NCBI GenBank assembly: GCA_016777585.1
Contig: JADHRD010000001.1
Location: 34,056 to 98,055, forward strand
Direction of reading: 5' to 3'
DNA length: 64,000 nt
From: Rhodospirillales bacterium
GTDB taxonomy: Bacteria; Pseudomonadota; Alphaproteobacteria; Rhodospirillales; UBA2165
The notes under the pieces are model-generated. The model was given only the letters and a program-made list of their open reading frames with translations. It did not search any database and was not told the origin of the DNA. Shown here one piece after another: positions 47,361 to 56,174 of the stretch. The translations under genes and the position numbers were made by a program. Every line of letters begins with the position of its first letter. Position 1 is the first letter of the stretch.

Positions 47361-48425
47361 CTAATGGCTATTATTTATTGGTAAATATACTATAAAAGTT
47401 GAGCCATAACCCTTTTTGCTCTCTATTTTTAATATTCCTCGATGTCTGACTAAAATATGTTTTACAATCGCTAGACCGAGACCTGTTCCACCTAATTCTC
47501 TAGATCGGCTCTTATCAATTCTGTAAAAGCGTTCTGTTAAACGAGGAATGTGTTCTGGAGCGATATCCTCACCTTTATTAAAAATCGAAATAGCTAAACC
47601 TTTCCCGCCAAGATCTGGAATATGTGTAACCATAAAAACTTCAATGATGACTGGAGAATTTTCTTCTCCATATTTTATGGCATTATCAATTAAATTTTGA
47701 AAAACTCTTATCAATTCATCTTGGTCACCAGTTATATTGGGTATTTCAGTCATCTGTTTCATATTAAAATCAATTAGGTTCTTTTTATAGCGGGCTAAAA
47801 ATAACTCTTGATTAGTATTTAAAAGTTGAATGATGTTTATTTGATCTTTTGGTTTTATACTCCCTCGACCCTCAAACTTTGCTAATGACAAAAGATCATC
47901 AACCATACGCTTCATCCGATGAGTCTCATCTTTCATTAACTTTAAAAATCTTAACCTGGCATTTTCATCATCCCTAGCAGGGCCGCTCAGAGTTTCAATG
48001 ATGCCAATTAAAGAAGAGAGCGGTGATTTTAACTCGTGACTTAAATTTGCTATAAAATCTTGGCGTACCTTGTCAGAAAAAATTTGAGATGTAATATCCA
48101 GAAAAACAATCATTATTGAAGCGTTAAAGAATTCAACAAGATTTGCGTTACTAATAATATTAGCTCGTAACACTCGATAAAATGGCACAGTCAAGGAGAT
48201 CTCAATTTCAGAATGTTTTTTTTCTTTTATTGCTAAACTAATTGCCTCAAGTAACTCAGGCACTCGGATAGATAAAGATAAATCACTTCCTAAAGCTCTA
48301 ATATTAAATATTTCAAATGCAGCGCTATTTGCATATTTCAATTCTCGTTTTTCAGTTAATATCATCACGGGAGAAGGAAAGACTTCAAGAAGTCGCATTT
48401 CAGGAGAATCATTGGTATTTGACAT
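47361..48425 (-). CDS. phoR: PhoR-like sensor histidine kinase without membrane segment
   Basis: Sensor kinase expected to act on PhoB. A PAS domain (about 10-110, EVFPSPVMILTEKRELKYAN) is followed by HisKA with phospho-acceptor His130 in FIANLSHELKSPLSSLIG, and a HATPase with N box FQNLIDNAIKYG, G1 region and GGTGLGLAIVKHILVRHRG. This domain order is that of PhoR. At 354 residues it lacks the two N-terminal membrane helices of the classical protein, and I see no other hydrophobic stretch, so it is predicted to be cytosolic. The gene is 1.5 kb from the pst-pho operon, separated by ppk2. Identification as PhoR rests on PAS/HisKA similarity and neighbourhood. Confidence 0.8.
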   Translation of the reverse strand: MSNTNDSPEMRLLEVFPSPVMILTEKRELKYANSAAFEIFNIRALGSDLSLSIRVPELLEAISLAIKEKKHSEIEISLTVPFYRVLRANIISNANLVEFFNASIMIVFLDITSQIFSDKVRQDFIANLSHELKSPLSSLIGIIETLSGPARDDENARLRFLKLMKDETHRMKRMVDDLLSLAKFEGRGSIKPKDQINIIQLLNTNQELFLARYKKNLIDFNMKQMTEIPNITGDQDELIRVFQNLIDNAIKYGEENSPVIIEVFMVTHIPDLGGKGLAISIFNKGEDIAPEHIPRLTERFYRIDKSRSRELGGTGLGLAIVKHILVRHRGILKIESKKGYGSTFIVYLPINNSH

Positions 48426-48557
48426 TTTAGAAATCTCACAAAAAATAAATTTTAAATAAGTTTATCATTGTAGAGTTATATGTCACCTACAAAACAAATG
48501 TCCTAAAAACGAGTGTAATATATAACCGGTTTATCGGTCATTTTTCACTGCAAAATT

Positions 48558-50816
48558 TTAAGTCCAACGGGGCGTATACTTTTGCACTGACTTGTATTGG
48601 TTTGGCATTTTCAAATCATAATTTAAGTTGTTAGCGGCATGACGTGTCCAGTAGGGATCAAAAAGATGCATTCTAGCAATCACGCAAATATCACCTCGCC
48701 CACTCGCTATTATTGAATTTGCATCGGCGTAGGATTGTATATTACCAACGGTCATAGTGGGTATATTAGCTTCCATACGTATTTGATCAGAAAAAGGAAG
48801 TTGAAATAATCTTCCATATTCTGGGTTTTCATCTGAAACAACCTGGCCGGAGGAAACATCTAGAATATCACAACCCAGTGATTTAAAAGTTTTGGCAGTA
48901 TACAATATATCATTCATCTCTACTCCCCCCTCGACCCAATCAGTTGCAGAAATTCTTACTGAGATCGGCTTTGTTTCGGGCCAGATTTGTCTTATCGCTT
49001 TAAATATTTCAACGGGGTATCGAAGGCGATTTTCAATTGATCCACCATATTCATCCGAACGTTTATTCGTTTTTGGAGATAGAAATGTATTGAGCAAATA
49101 GCCATGAGCACAATGAAGCTCAATCATATCAAAGCCAGCTTTTTCAGCTTTTAATGTTGCGGCAACGAACTGTTCACGAACCAAATCCATATCTTGTCGA
49201 TCCATTTCCTTAGGGACAGGATTATTTTTTGAATAAGGTATTGCTGAGGCTGCCATGGTTGGCCATGCACCTTCTTGTAAAGGTGCTTGCTCTCCACCCT
49301 CCCACTGTAGTTTAGTTGATGCCTTGCGACCAGCGTGACTCAATTGAATACCTATTTTTGCGTCTGAATGCTGATGCGTGTAGTCGACTATTCGCGCCCA
49401 CGCGGCGCAATGATTATCATTATACATGCCTGCACAGCCAGGGGTAATTCTACCCTCTTTTGAGACTGCTGTGCTCTCGGTCATAATAAGTCCAGCGCCA
49501 CCAGCTGCTCTACTTCCAAGGTGCACAAGATGCCAATCACCAACGAGGCCGTCATCAGCCGAATACATGCACATCGGAGATACAGCTATACGATTAGGTA
49601 TAACCATGTCTCTTAATTTAAATGGTGTAAAAATTGGAGGTACAGTCTCTTTCTCTTTAGGAATGCCAGTCTGTTCTGAAGCTTTATCCGCTACCCAAGT
49701 ATCAACCTGATTTAGTAGTTCCAAATCACGAAGGCCAAAATTCTGATGGTTAATTCTGAGACTACGTGTCAGCAATGAATAAGAGAATTGCATTGGCTCC
49801 ATTATGTCATGATAACGTTCCACATTCTCAAACCACTCCATACTTACTTGGGCCGCTCTTTGAAGGGCATTTACAATAGGCTCTCTTTTTTCTTGAAAAG
49901 CCGTTAGGGCTGCGTTCAAATCATGGTTATTCTCATTAACAGCCTCAAAAAGTGTAACCGCATCTTCCATAGCAAGCTTAGTTCCTGACCCAATTGAAAA
50001 GTGGGCGGTGTGAAGGGCATCGCCCATCAAAACAATGTTCTTATGAAAATAATTCTTATTTTTTACTCTTGGAAACGTTCTCCAAATTGAGTTATTTGTA
50101 ATGAGTGTATCGTTGCCGAGCTCTTTTTCGAAAACTCTGCCTATATAATCGACCGTATCATCTTCAGAAGCAGTTTCTAGACCAGAGCGTCGCCATGTAT
50201 CCTCTGTCGTTTCTACAATGAATGTCGATCTACCCGGCATATATTGGTAGCAATGTGCCCGCCAGAGCCCACCCTCATACTCGTTAAAATAAAAAGTAAA
50301 CGTATCGAATGCCTTAGTTGAACCAAGCCAAGTAAACTTATTGGGTCGCATGACGACATCAGCTCCAAATTCTTCAGAATATTTACCTCGAATCGAAGAG
50401 GCAATCCCATCACTTGCGAGTATTAAATCAGAATCTTGGTAATCACTTAAATCCTTTACGATAATATCGTGAATAATTGTAACACCTAATTCACGCGCCC
50501 GAGCTTCGAGTATCTGCAGCAATTTAAGACGTTGCATTCCGGCAAAACCATGGCCACGAGAGCGAATTTGATGCCCTTTATGAAACACATCGATATCGTC
50601 CCAATGTACGAAACTATTTGTAATTGCTTTGTATGATTCAATATCCGCATCTTTAAAATTTTCCATGGTCTCGTCCGAAAATACGACACCAAAACCAAAA
50701 GTCACATTATCAGGATTTTGCTCATAAACTGATATATCCCAACTAGGGTTTTCTTTCTTTGCTAAGATTGAAAAATATAAAGAGGCTGGCCCTCCACCAA
50801 TACACGAGATTTTCAT
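48558..50816 (-). CDS. fused flavin hydroxylase / old-yellow-enzyme reductase acting on an aryl-CoA (2-aminobenzoyl-CoA monooxygenase/reductase or salicylyl-CoA 5-hydroxylase type)
   Basis: A bifunctional flavoprotein of 752 residues. The N-terminal half (1-385) is an FAD monooxygenase with ISCIGGGPASLYFSILAKK, NVTFGFGVVFSDETMENF and the GDALHTAHFSIGSGTKLAME motif. The C-terminal half (about 395-752) is an old-yellow-enzyme barrel with FTPFKLRDMVIPNRIAVSPM, QLSHAGRKAST and ELHCAHGYLLNTFLSPKTN. This architecture and size match 2-aminobenzoyl-CoA monooxygenase/reductase, which hydroxylates and then reduces the ring; databases also label relatives salicylyl-CoA 5-hydroxylase. The free-standing homologue at 59096-60235 corresponds to the first half only. 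It is divergent from ridA across a strong palindrome. The substrate cannot be decided by eye. Confidence 0.85.
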   Translation of the reverse strand: MKISCIGGGPASLYFSILAKKENPSWDISVYEQNPDNVTFGFGVVFSDETMENFKDADIESYKAITNSFVHWDDIDVFHKGHQIRSRGHGFAGMQRLKLLQILEARARELGVTIIHDIIVKDLSDYQDSDLILASDGIASSIRGKYSEEFGADVVMRPNKFTWLGSTKAFDTFTFYFNEYEGGLWRAHCYQYMPGRSTFIVETTEDTWRRSGLETASEDDTVDYIGRVFEKELGNDTLITNNSIWRTFPRVKNKNYFHKNIVLMGDALHTAHFSIGSGTKLAMEDAVTLFEAVNENNHDLNAALTAFQEKREPIVNALQRAAQVSMEWFENVERYHDIMEPMQFSYSLLTRSLRINHQNFGLRDLELLNQVDTWVADKASEQTGIPKEKETVPPIFTPFKLRDMVIPNRIAVSPMCMYSADDGLVGDWHLVHLGSRAAGGAGLIMTESTAVSKEGRITPGCAGMYNDNHCAAWARIVDYTHQHSDAKIGIQLSHAGRKASTKLQWEGGEQAPLQEGAWPTMAASAIPYSKNNPVPKEMDRQDMDLVREQFVAATLKAEKAGFDMIELHCAHGYLLNTFLSPKTNKRSDEYGGSIENRLRYPVEIFKAIRQIWPETKPISVRISATDWVEGGVEMNDILYTAKTFKSLGCDILDVSSGQVVSDENPEYGRLFQLPFSDQIRMEANIPTMTVGNIQSYADANSIIASGRGDICVIARMHLFDPYWTRHAANNLNYDLKMPNQYKSVQKYTPRWT

Positions 50817-50884
50817 TGAATATTTCCTATTAAACGTAACGTTTTTTATGTCGAAGCATTGCTCTTATCTAATTTGTATAATAG

Positions 50885-50911
50885 TTTAACCTTAAATTAT
50901 TTAAGGTTAAA
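50885..50911. promoter_or_regulatory. 27-bp palindrome between two divergent genes, likely operator
   Basis: Arms TTTAACCTTAAAT (50885-50897) and ATTTAAGGTTAAA (50899-50911) are perfect 13-bp inverted repeats around one central base. The site lies between the starts of the fused hydroxylase (50816, minus) and ridA (50968, plus), where one dimeric repressor could control both. A possible minus-strand -10 (TATTAT) sits just left of it. The regulator is unknown; the arm length suits a GntR-, MarR- or LysR-type dimer. No second copy was noticed in the window. Confidence 0.65.
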
Positions 50912-50967
50912 CAATCTCTTTTTTTAACGGAAGTCAACACCCAAAAACTCACGTGAGGAACTTAGAC

Positions 50968-51360
50968 ATGAAAATATTGCAGCCGGAAAATTGGCCAAAG
51001 CCAAAAGGTTACAGCAACGGCGTCGCAGCAAAGGGAACTCATATTTTTCTTGCTGGAATGGTAGGGTGGAATGAACATGAGAAATTTGAGTCAATAGACT
51101 TTGTTGCACAAGCGCGGCAAGCGTTAAAAAATATTTTAACCGTGCTCAAGGAAGGGGGTGCCGACGCGTCACACATTACCAGAATGACTTGGTATTTTGT
51201 TGATATGGAAGAATATAGAGCGTCTCTTAAACAACTAGGGGCAGTTTATACAGAGGTATTAGGCAAAGTTTATCCCGCAATGACAGGTATACAAGTGGCT
51301 GGCCTAGTTGAGAAAGATGCCCGACTTGAAATTGAGGTCACCGCCATCATACCAGATTAA
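50968..51360 (+). CDS. ridA: RidA family protein (reactive enamine/imine deaminase type)
   Basis: Small trimeric YjgF/RidA-fold protein that hydrolyses enamines and imines or, in catabolic loci, acts on pathway intermediates. The 130 residues include GYSNGVAAKGTHIFLAGMVG, QARQALKNILTVLKEGGADA and the conserved ending VYPAMTGIQVAGLVEKDARL followed by EIEVTAI. The arginine expected to hold the substrate carboxylate in true RidA is not at the usual AR[AS]-position of the C-terminal block as far as I can tell, so enamine deaminase activity is not certain. Start at the ATG at 50968, preceded by GAGGA; a GTG five codons upstream is possible. It is divergent from the fused hydroxylase. Confidence 0.85.
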   Translation: MKILQPENWPKPKGYSNGVAAKGTHIFLAGMVGWNEHEKFESIDFVAQARQALKNILTVLKEGGADASHITRMTWYFVDMEEYRASLKQLGAVYTEVLGKVYPAMTGIQVAGLVEKDARLEIEVTAIIPD

Positions 51361-51384
51361 ATTATCTATTAAAAAAACCTCGCC

Positions 51385-52278
51385 TTAACTCCAATATAAA
51401 TTCATCGGATTATCAACGAGGAGCTTGTATTGGAGCTCTACCGTAGTGGCAATCTTGGGAATGAAATCAACAAGATGTCCATCATCAGGTGTATGACTTT
51501 TTAAGTTTGGATGAGGCCAATCCGTTCCCCACAGAACACGATCCGAGAATGTATCGACAAGTTTTTTAGCGAACGGCACCACATCACTATACCCGTAAGG
51601 CCCCTCGTTTGATAGGCGATCAGGGCAGGTGACCTTTGTCCAGAAGTTTTCGTTTTCTGTCATAAGTTTCATAAAAAGTCCAAACTCGGGCCCGTCAGCC
51701 GACTTTGATACATCTGGACGGCCCATATGATCAATAACGACAGTTGTTGGGAGATTTGAAAAAAAATCGTATAACTCAGGAAGCTCTGGCGCTTCAAAAT
51801 AAATTACGATGTGCCAACCAAACGACTTGATGCGCTCCGCTATTTCAATAAGATCATCAGTTGGCAAGGTATCTACCAACCTCTTCACAAAATTAAAACG
51901 CACACCGCGCACACCCGCTTTATCGAGATCTTGAAGTTCATTATCGGTGACATCACGTTTGACCGTTGCCACCCCCCTCGCTGTATTGTTAGAATTATTC
52001 AGCGCATCAACTAACGCCCGATTATCAGCGCCATGGCAGGTTGCCTGAACAATGACATTCTTGGAAAAACCTATATGTTCCCTTAAGACCCAAAGTTGAT
52101 CTTTTGAAGCGTCGCAAGGCGTATATTTCCGGGTCGCTGCAAAAGGAAACACATCTCCTGGTCCAAAAACATGACAATGGGCATCCACGGCACCCTTTGG
52201 TGGAACGAATGTTGGCTTTGTTGGGCTGGGGTGCCAAACACGCCAATCAGGTGGGTCCATTGGAAAATCTTGACCCAT
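51385..52278 (-). CDS. ligI: amidohydrolase 2 family, 2-pyrone-4,6-dicarboxylate lactonase (LigI) type
   Basis: LigI hydrolyses 2-pyrone-4,6-dicarboxylate to 4-oxalomesaconate in the protocatechuate 4,5-cleavage and gallate routes. The TIM-barrel fold is seen from FVPPKGAVDAHCHVFGPGDV (HxH), then FAATRKYTPCDASKDQLWVL, VIVQATCHGADNRALVDAL, VVIDHMGRPDVS and VLWGTDWPHPNL with the catalytic aspartate. Length 297 is normal. It follows LigJ by 2 bp, a natural partner since LigJ uses the LigI product. Other PDC-like lactonases in this broad family are possible. Confidence 0.78.
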   Translation of the reverse strand: MGQDFPMDPPDWRVWHPSPTKPTFVPPKGAVDAHCHVFGPGDVFPFAATRKYTPCDASKDQLWVLREHIGFSKNVIVQATCHGADNRALVDALNNSNNTARGVATVKRDVTDNELQDLDKAGVRGVRFNFVKRLVDTLPTDDLIEIAERIKSFGWHIVIYFEAPELPELYDFFSNLPTTVVIDHMGRPDVSKSADGPEFGLFMKLMTENENFWTKVTCPDRLSNEGPYGYSDVVPFAKKLVDTFSDRVLWGTDWPHPNLKSHTPDDGHLVDFIPKIATTVELQYKLLVDNPMNLYWS

Positions 52279-52280
52279 GA

Positions 52281-53303
52281 CTAGAGCCCTCTCTTCTTAA
52301 GAAGGCTATCAAGCCTCGGATAAACCCTCCGTGCATTACCTTCATATATCTTAGCAAGATCAACATCGGAGAGATTTAGTGCATCCACGTATCGCTTCGT
52401 ATCATCAAAAAATTGACCGGTTTCGGGGTCAATTCCCCTTACCGCCCCGACCATTTCAGATCCGAACAAAATATTATCGATATCTATAACCTCAAATAAC
52501 AAATCGATGCCAGGCTGGTGATATACACAGGTATCAAAATAAACGTTTTGCATAACATGTCCATTGAGCGTTGGTCGACCAAGCATATCGGCAAGCCCAC
52601 GATAGCGTCCCCAATGATAGGGTACTGCACCGCCACCGTGGGGAATAATAAATCTAAGGTCCGGAAAATCTTTAAAAAGATCACCTTCAATAAATTGCAT
52701 AAACGCATTGGTGTCCGCTGCAATATAATAAGATCCGGTTGCATGAAAAGTTGGATTACAAGAGCCCGACACATGCACCATAGCGGGCACATTAAGCTCG
52801 ACCATCTTTTCATAAAATGGATACCAGTATTTATCCGTCAAAGATGGTGACGTCCAATGCCCGCCAGACGGATCTGGGTTTAAGTTGCACCCAACAAAAT
52901 CGAGTTCAGTGACGCATCTTTCAAGCTCCGCAATAGAGTTATCAAGAGAGCCACGAGGTGTTTGTGGTAATTGACAAACCCCAATGAAGTTATCAGGGAA
53001 AAGATCTGTTACCCGCCAAATAAGATCATTACAAGCAATTGACCAATCAAGAGAAGTTGACTCATCGCCAACATGGGGCTCCATCTTGGAAGCCCTGGGT
53101 GAGAAGATTGTAATATCAGCACCGCGTTCTCTTAGTAGTTTTAATTGATTGGCTTCAATACCCTCTCGAATTTCATCATCACTCATATTCGGTTTGGGGG
53201 GTTGAGGCAAAGCGGGGTTTTCAAGCCGCGCCTTTTGCGCCTCGCGATATTCGAGATGGGCCTTGGGAACAATGGTCTGATGACCATGACAATCAATAAT
53301 CAA
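52281..53303 (-). CDS. ligJ: amidohydrolase 2 family, 4-oxalomesaconate hydratase (LigJ) type
   Basis: LigJ hydrates 4-oxalomesaconate to 4-carboxy-4-hydroxy-2-oxoadipate. The sequence opens with the typical MIIDCHGHQTIVPKAHLEYR, then TIFSPRASKMEPHVGD, FIGVCQLPQTPRG, LNLPDPSG-like GCNLNPDPSGGHWTSPSL, RFIIPHGGGAVPYHWGR and a closing IYEGNARRVYPRL. At 340 residues it has normal LigJ length. The start codon is TTG (53303), chosen because it gives the exact family N-terminus; no in-frame ATG is near. Its product pathway partner, LigK aldolase, is not in the window. Confidence 0.82.
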   Translation of the reverse strand: MIIDCHGHQTIVPKAHLEYREAQKARLENPALPQPPKPNMSDDEIREGIEANQLKLLRERGADITIFSPRASKMEPHVGDESTSLDWSIACNDLIWRVTDLFPDNFIGVCQLPQTPRGSLDNSIAELERCVTELDFVGCNLNPDPSGGHWTSPSLTDKYWYPFYEKMVELNVPAMVHVSGSCNPTFHATGSYYIAADTNAFMQFIEGDLFKDFPDLRFIIPHGGGAVPYHWGRYRGLADMLGRPTLNGHVMQNVYFDTCVYHQPGIDLLFEVIDIDNILFGSEMVGAVRGIDPETGQFFDDTKRYVDALNLSDVDLAKIYEGNARRVYPRLDSLLKKRGL

Positions 53304-53448
53304 TATAAGGTACTTTCACTCATATCTTAAAAAAATGTTAGTGGGCTCAGTTTAGCTCAAAATCACCCCGTTTCGAATACCCTATTTAAAAGGGAAAATA
53401 CAGAAAATTTTTTTTTATTGACTCCGAATTTTATCCTGCAACAAGTAT

Positions 53449-55056
53449 CTATGCACAAAACTCTGCTTTAGGGGACATTTCATCCAAGCTGAATCGTTCC
53501 CGCATCATCATCTCGAGCAACAGAGACTTGTCAGCATGAGCTACTGGATCATTCCACAAGTTATTGAGTTCTAGCGGATCATTGTGACGGTCATACAACT
53601 CACCAAAACAATGCTCCAGCCAATAGGTCAAACGCCATCGCTCTGTAACAAAGGTCCGAGTCTTTAGATATTGACCACAATTGGCATTAAAGGGAATCTC
53701 ATCTTCCTCAACTAGGATACCCAGCCGTGACAGATCGGTGCCCTTTGACACAGCATCCACAACATCAAACCCTTGAATGCCATGATACGGTGCGAGCCCC
53801 GCACGGCCCAGAATTGTTGAGGCAATATCAATCGTTCCGCTGAGTAATTCCGTCCTCTCACCCTTGTGATCCCCGTTTGGATCGGACCACAAGAAAGGAA
53901 CCCGAATTAACCCATCATTATGAAAACAGTGTTTTAGCATTAGACCATGGTCACCCATCAGGTCACCGTGATCAGAGGTGAAAATAACAACAGTTTGGTC
54001 GTCCAACCCAAGTTGCTTCAGTTTATTCAAAATACGGCCAATGGCGTCATCGACAAACGAAATCATGCCGTATGTTAAGGCAACACTCTCTCGAATTTCC
54101 CGCTCGTTAGCGACGTAAGCGGCGGCCTTGATCTTCCGTTCACCGTTTTTATATTGTCGCTCGAGTTCTCTTTGAAACGGCGGCGGGTCATTTTGCTCTT
54201 GACCGAAAGCGTCCGGAACCGGACAATCTGCCGGATTATACATCCCCCAGTATTTGCCAGGCGGAACAAAGGGGTGATGAGGATCGGGAAAACTTACTTG
54301 AATGAAGAAAGGATTATCATCATCTGAAGCCGAGTATTTTTCCAAATATTCTATTGTCGAAGATTCGACATAGGCGGTTGAATGCAATTCTTCAGGCACT
54401 GCTGTCCGCCAGGCCTGTGGCGCAATATAGTTGTTTCCCGGCAATTGATTCTCCGGCCCAACAAGACTTCCAAAATTCTCATACTGTTCATGAGCCCATC
54501 TGGTATAATGCCCACCGACATAATCGCCGTGGTTATTGGCAAACCGAACATATTCGAAACCATAATAGGGTAACATCACCTCTCGGTCTGGGTTTTGCTT
54601 AAACAAATCAACGCGCTCATTTTGATACTCTTTACCACGTCGTGTATTCAAATAGGCATCATTATAATCGTCATACAACGGCAGCCCCCCACCCACCGGA
54701 GGATAATTCCAATCTTCTACTTTCCAGTTGACCATGTTTTGAAGATGAGACTTACCGACAAGGGCTGTATGATATTCTGCCTGTTTCAAGACATTTACAA
54801 ACGTGTTTGAATTCCAAGGCAGAGATAATCCATTCGTCAGCACGCCATTGATGGACGGCATGCGGCCCGTTATTAGTGTGGCACGATTGGGCATGCAGAT
54901 CGGGTTGGAGACATAAAACTTGTCAAATGACAGACCATTAGTCGCGATCGAGTCAATATTTGGCGTACTGATGACAGAATTACCGTAACTGCCAATGTGA
55001 TCGGCCCGATGCTGATCAGTCATGATAAAGAGGAAATTTGGTTTACTTGAGGGCAC
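53449..55056 (-). CDS. sulfatase of the alkaline phosphatase superfamily (formylglycine type)
   Basis: Cleaves sulfate esters, or possibly phosphonate or phosphate monoesters. The active-site signature is NPICMPNRATLITGRMPS, in which Cys54 would be turned into formylglycine (C-x-P-x-R). Metal ligands are in FLFIMTDQHRADHIG and VIFTSDHGDLMGDHGLM. The 535 residues have no signal peptide, so it is predicted cytosolic and would act after import. The start is GTG with a GGAG ribosome binding site. Its place between ligJ and the extradiol dioxygenase suggests an aryl or alkyl sulfate ester substrate in the same pathway. The specific substrate is unknown. Confidence 0.88.
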   Translation of the reverse strand: MPSSKPNFLFIMTDQHRADHIGSYGNSVISTPNIDSIATNGLSFDKFYVSNPICMPNRATLITGRMPSINGVLTNGLSLPWNSNTFVNVLKQAEYHTALVGKSHLQNMVNWKVEDWNYPPVGGGLPLYDDYNDAYLNTRRGKEYQNERVDLFKQNPDREVMLPYYGFEYVRFANNHGDYVGGHYTRWAHEQYENFGSLVGPENQLPGNNYIAPQAWRTAVPEELHSTAYVESSTIEYLEKYSASDDDNPFFIQVSFPDPHHPFVPPGKYWGMYNPADCPVPDAFGQEQNDPPPFQRELERQYKNGERKIKAAAYVANEREIRESVALTYGMISFVDDAIGRILNKLKQLGLDDQTVVIFTSDHGDLMGDHGLMLKHCFHNDGLIRVPFLWSDPNGDHKGERTELLSGTIDIASTILGRAGLAPYHGIQGFDVVDAVSKGTDLSRLGILVEEDEIPFNANCGQYLKTRTFVTERWRLTYWLEHCFGELYDRHNDPLELNNLWNDPVAHADKSLLLEMMMRERFSLDEMSPKAEFCA

Positions 55057-55166
55057 TACAACTCCAGACTAAAAGATTGTTCAGAGAGGCATCGCCCACC
55101 TATTCCGTTTGAAATCACGAAACTATTATATTCTTGCCGTTTAATCATATTTTATCTGTCGTAAGA

Positions 55167-56123
55167 TTAAAGAGCGTGGAGATGTGGGTCATCTAAAAAA
55201 TCTTCAGAAATATCTGGTCCCCACTGACTATTCAGTCCGACCGGCATATCCCACCTTTGTGCGGTATGTTTGCTGTTAACGACGTCACCATCGGTCCAAT
55301 GCTCGTGTATACGTCCCCATGGGTCTCGCCAATAATCATAAATTTGACTACCGAGCATATGCCTACCTATACCCCAAGCATGTTTGTAACCTTTCGATTT
55401 CAGATAGTTATGGCCAGTCTGTACATCATCAAAATCAGCCACTTCAAATGAGAGATGGTTGAATTCCGCATGATCAGATTGAATGCCAAGTAAAACATGG
55501 TGGTCTACGTAGGCTTGACCAGCATCGATATGGTTAAAAGTCATCATATCGACGCTTTCATCTTCTCCACTTTTGACGGTATCGGTAGTCGCTAGTCCGA
55601 GAGTTGACTGGTACCATTTATTGAATTTGACCAGATCTTTTGTTTTAACAACGACATGAGCACTTCTCTTGACGAGGCTTGATTGTCCAGGATTAAGAGA
55701 AACACGCTGGAGATCCGTGCGAAGGTTTTTATTTTTACCTGTATTGATCAGAACATCTCGAACCTCGAGATCATCTAAATTTTCCAACCCGTAGATTACT
55801 TCTATGATGCGACCGTCGGGATCCGTAAGTGTAACGCGACTACCGCCACCAGGTTCATCTATTTCATGAATTTCACTCGCACCTGGAACTTTAGAGACTT
55901 TCTCCAAATCATCATAGCTCCTTGCCCACCACGCCATGCCTATGTGGCTCGGCTCACCAAGTTCCGTGACATGAAGGTGATGGTCACCGTCTGTTCCACG
56001 CATATACAGAGCTTTCTTGGTACGGTCAGCTCTAACCATTCCAAAATCGACAAGAAACTCTTCCATCCTATCAAGGTCAGGTGCCCCCAAACGTCCATAG
56101 GCCAAATCAATAACTTTAATCAT
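55167..56123 (-). CDS. type I extradiol ring-cleavage dioxygenase (two VOC domains)
   Basis: Fe(II)-dependent cleavage of a catechol beside its hydroxyls. Two vicinal-oxygen-chelate domains are visible: 1-110 (VIDLAYGRLGAPDLDRMEEF, GSRVTLTDPDGRIIEVIYG) and 145-300. The likely metal ligands in the second domain are the histidine of SAHVVVKTKDL, the histidine of FNHLSFEVADFDD and the glutamate of PWGRIHEHWTDGD. At 318 residues it resembles BphC/HsaC-size enzymes. A strong GGAGG precedes the ATG. It lies right after an HsaA-like flavin monooxygenase, which would supply a catechol. No LigAB-type enzyme is seen, so this is the only ring-cleavage candidate. The exact substrate is unknown. Confidence 0.85.
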   Translation of the reverse strand: MIKVIDLAYGRLGAPDLDRMEEFLVDFGMVRADRTKKALYMRGTDGDHHLHVTELGEPSHIGMAWWARSYDDLEKVSKVPGASEIHEIDEPGGGSRVTLTDPDGRIIEVIYGLENLDDLEVRDVLINTGKNKNLRTDLQRVSLNPGQSSLVKRSAHVVVKTKDLVKFNKWYQSTLGLATTDTVKSGEDESVDMMTFNHIDAGQAYVDHHVLLGIQSDHAEFNHLSFEVADFDDVQTGHNYLKSKGYKHAWGIGRHMLGSQIYDYWRDPWGRIHEHWTDGDVVNSKHTAQRWDMPVGLNSQWGPDISEDFLDDPHLHAL

Positions 56124-56174
56124 TTCTCCCTCCTATTCACATCCCCAGTTTTCTAGGACATCTACTCGTTTAAA

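Noticed and set aside
48528-48541. Small inverted repeat ACCG/CGGT after the fused hydroxylase gene
   Set aside because: Only four base pairs and no T-run on the minus strand; not a credible terminator.
53383-53397. CCCT/AGGG hairpin between ligJ and the sulfatase
   Set aside because: Four-pair stem with a seven-base AT loop; too weak to call, and no T-run in the operon direction.
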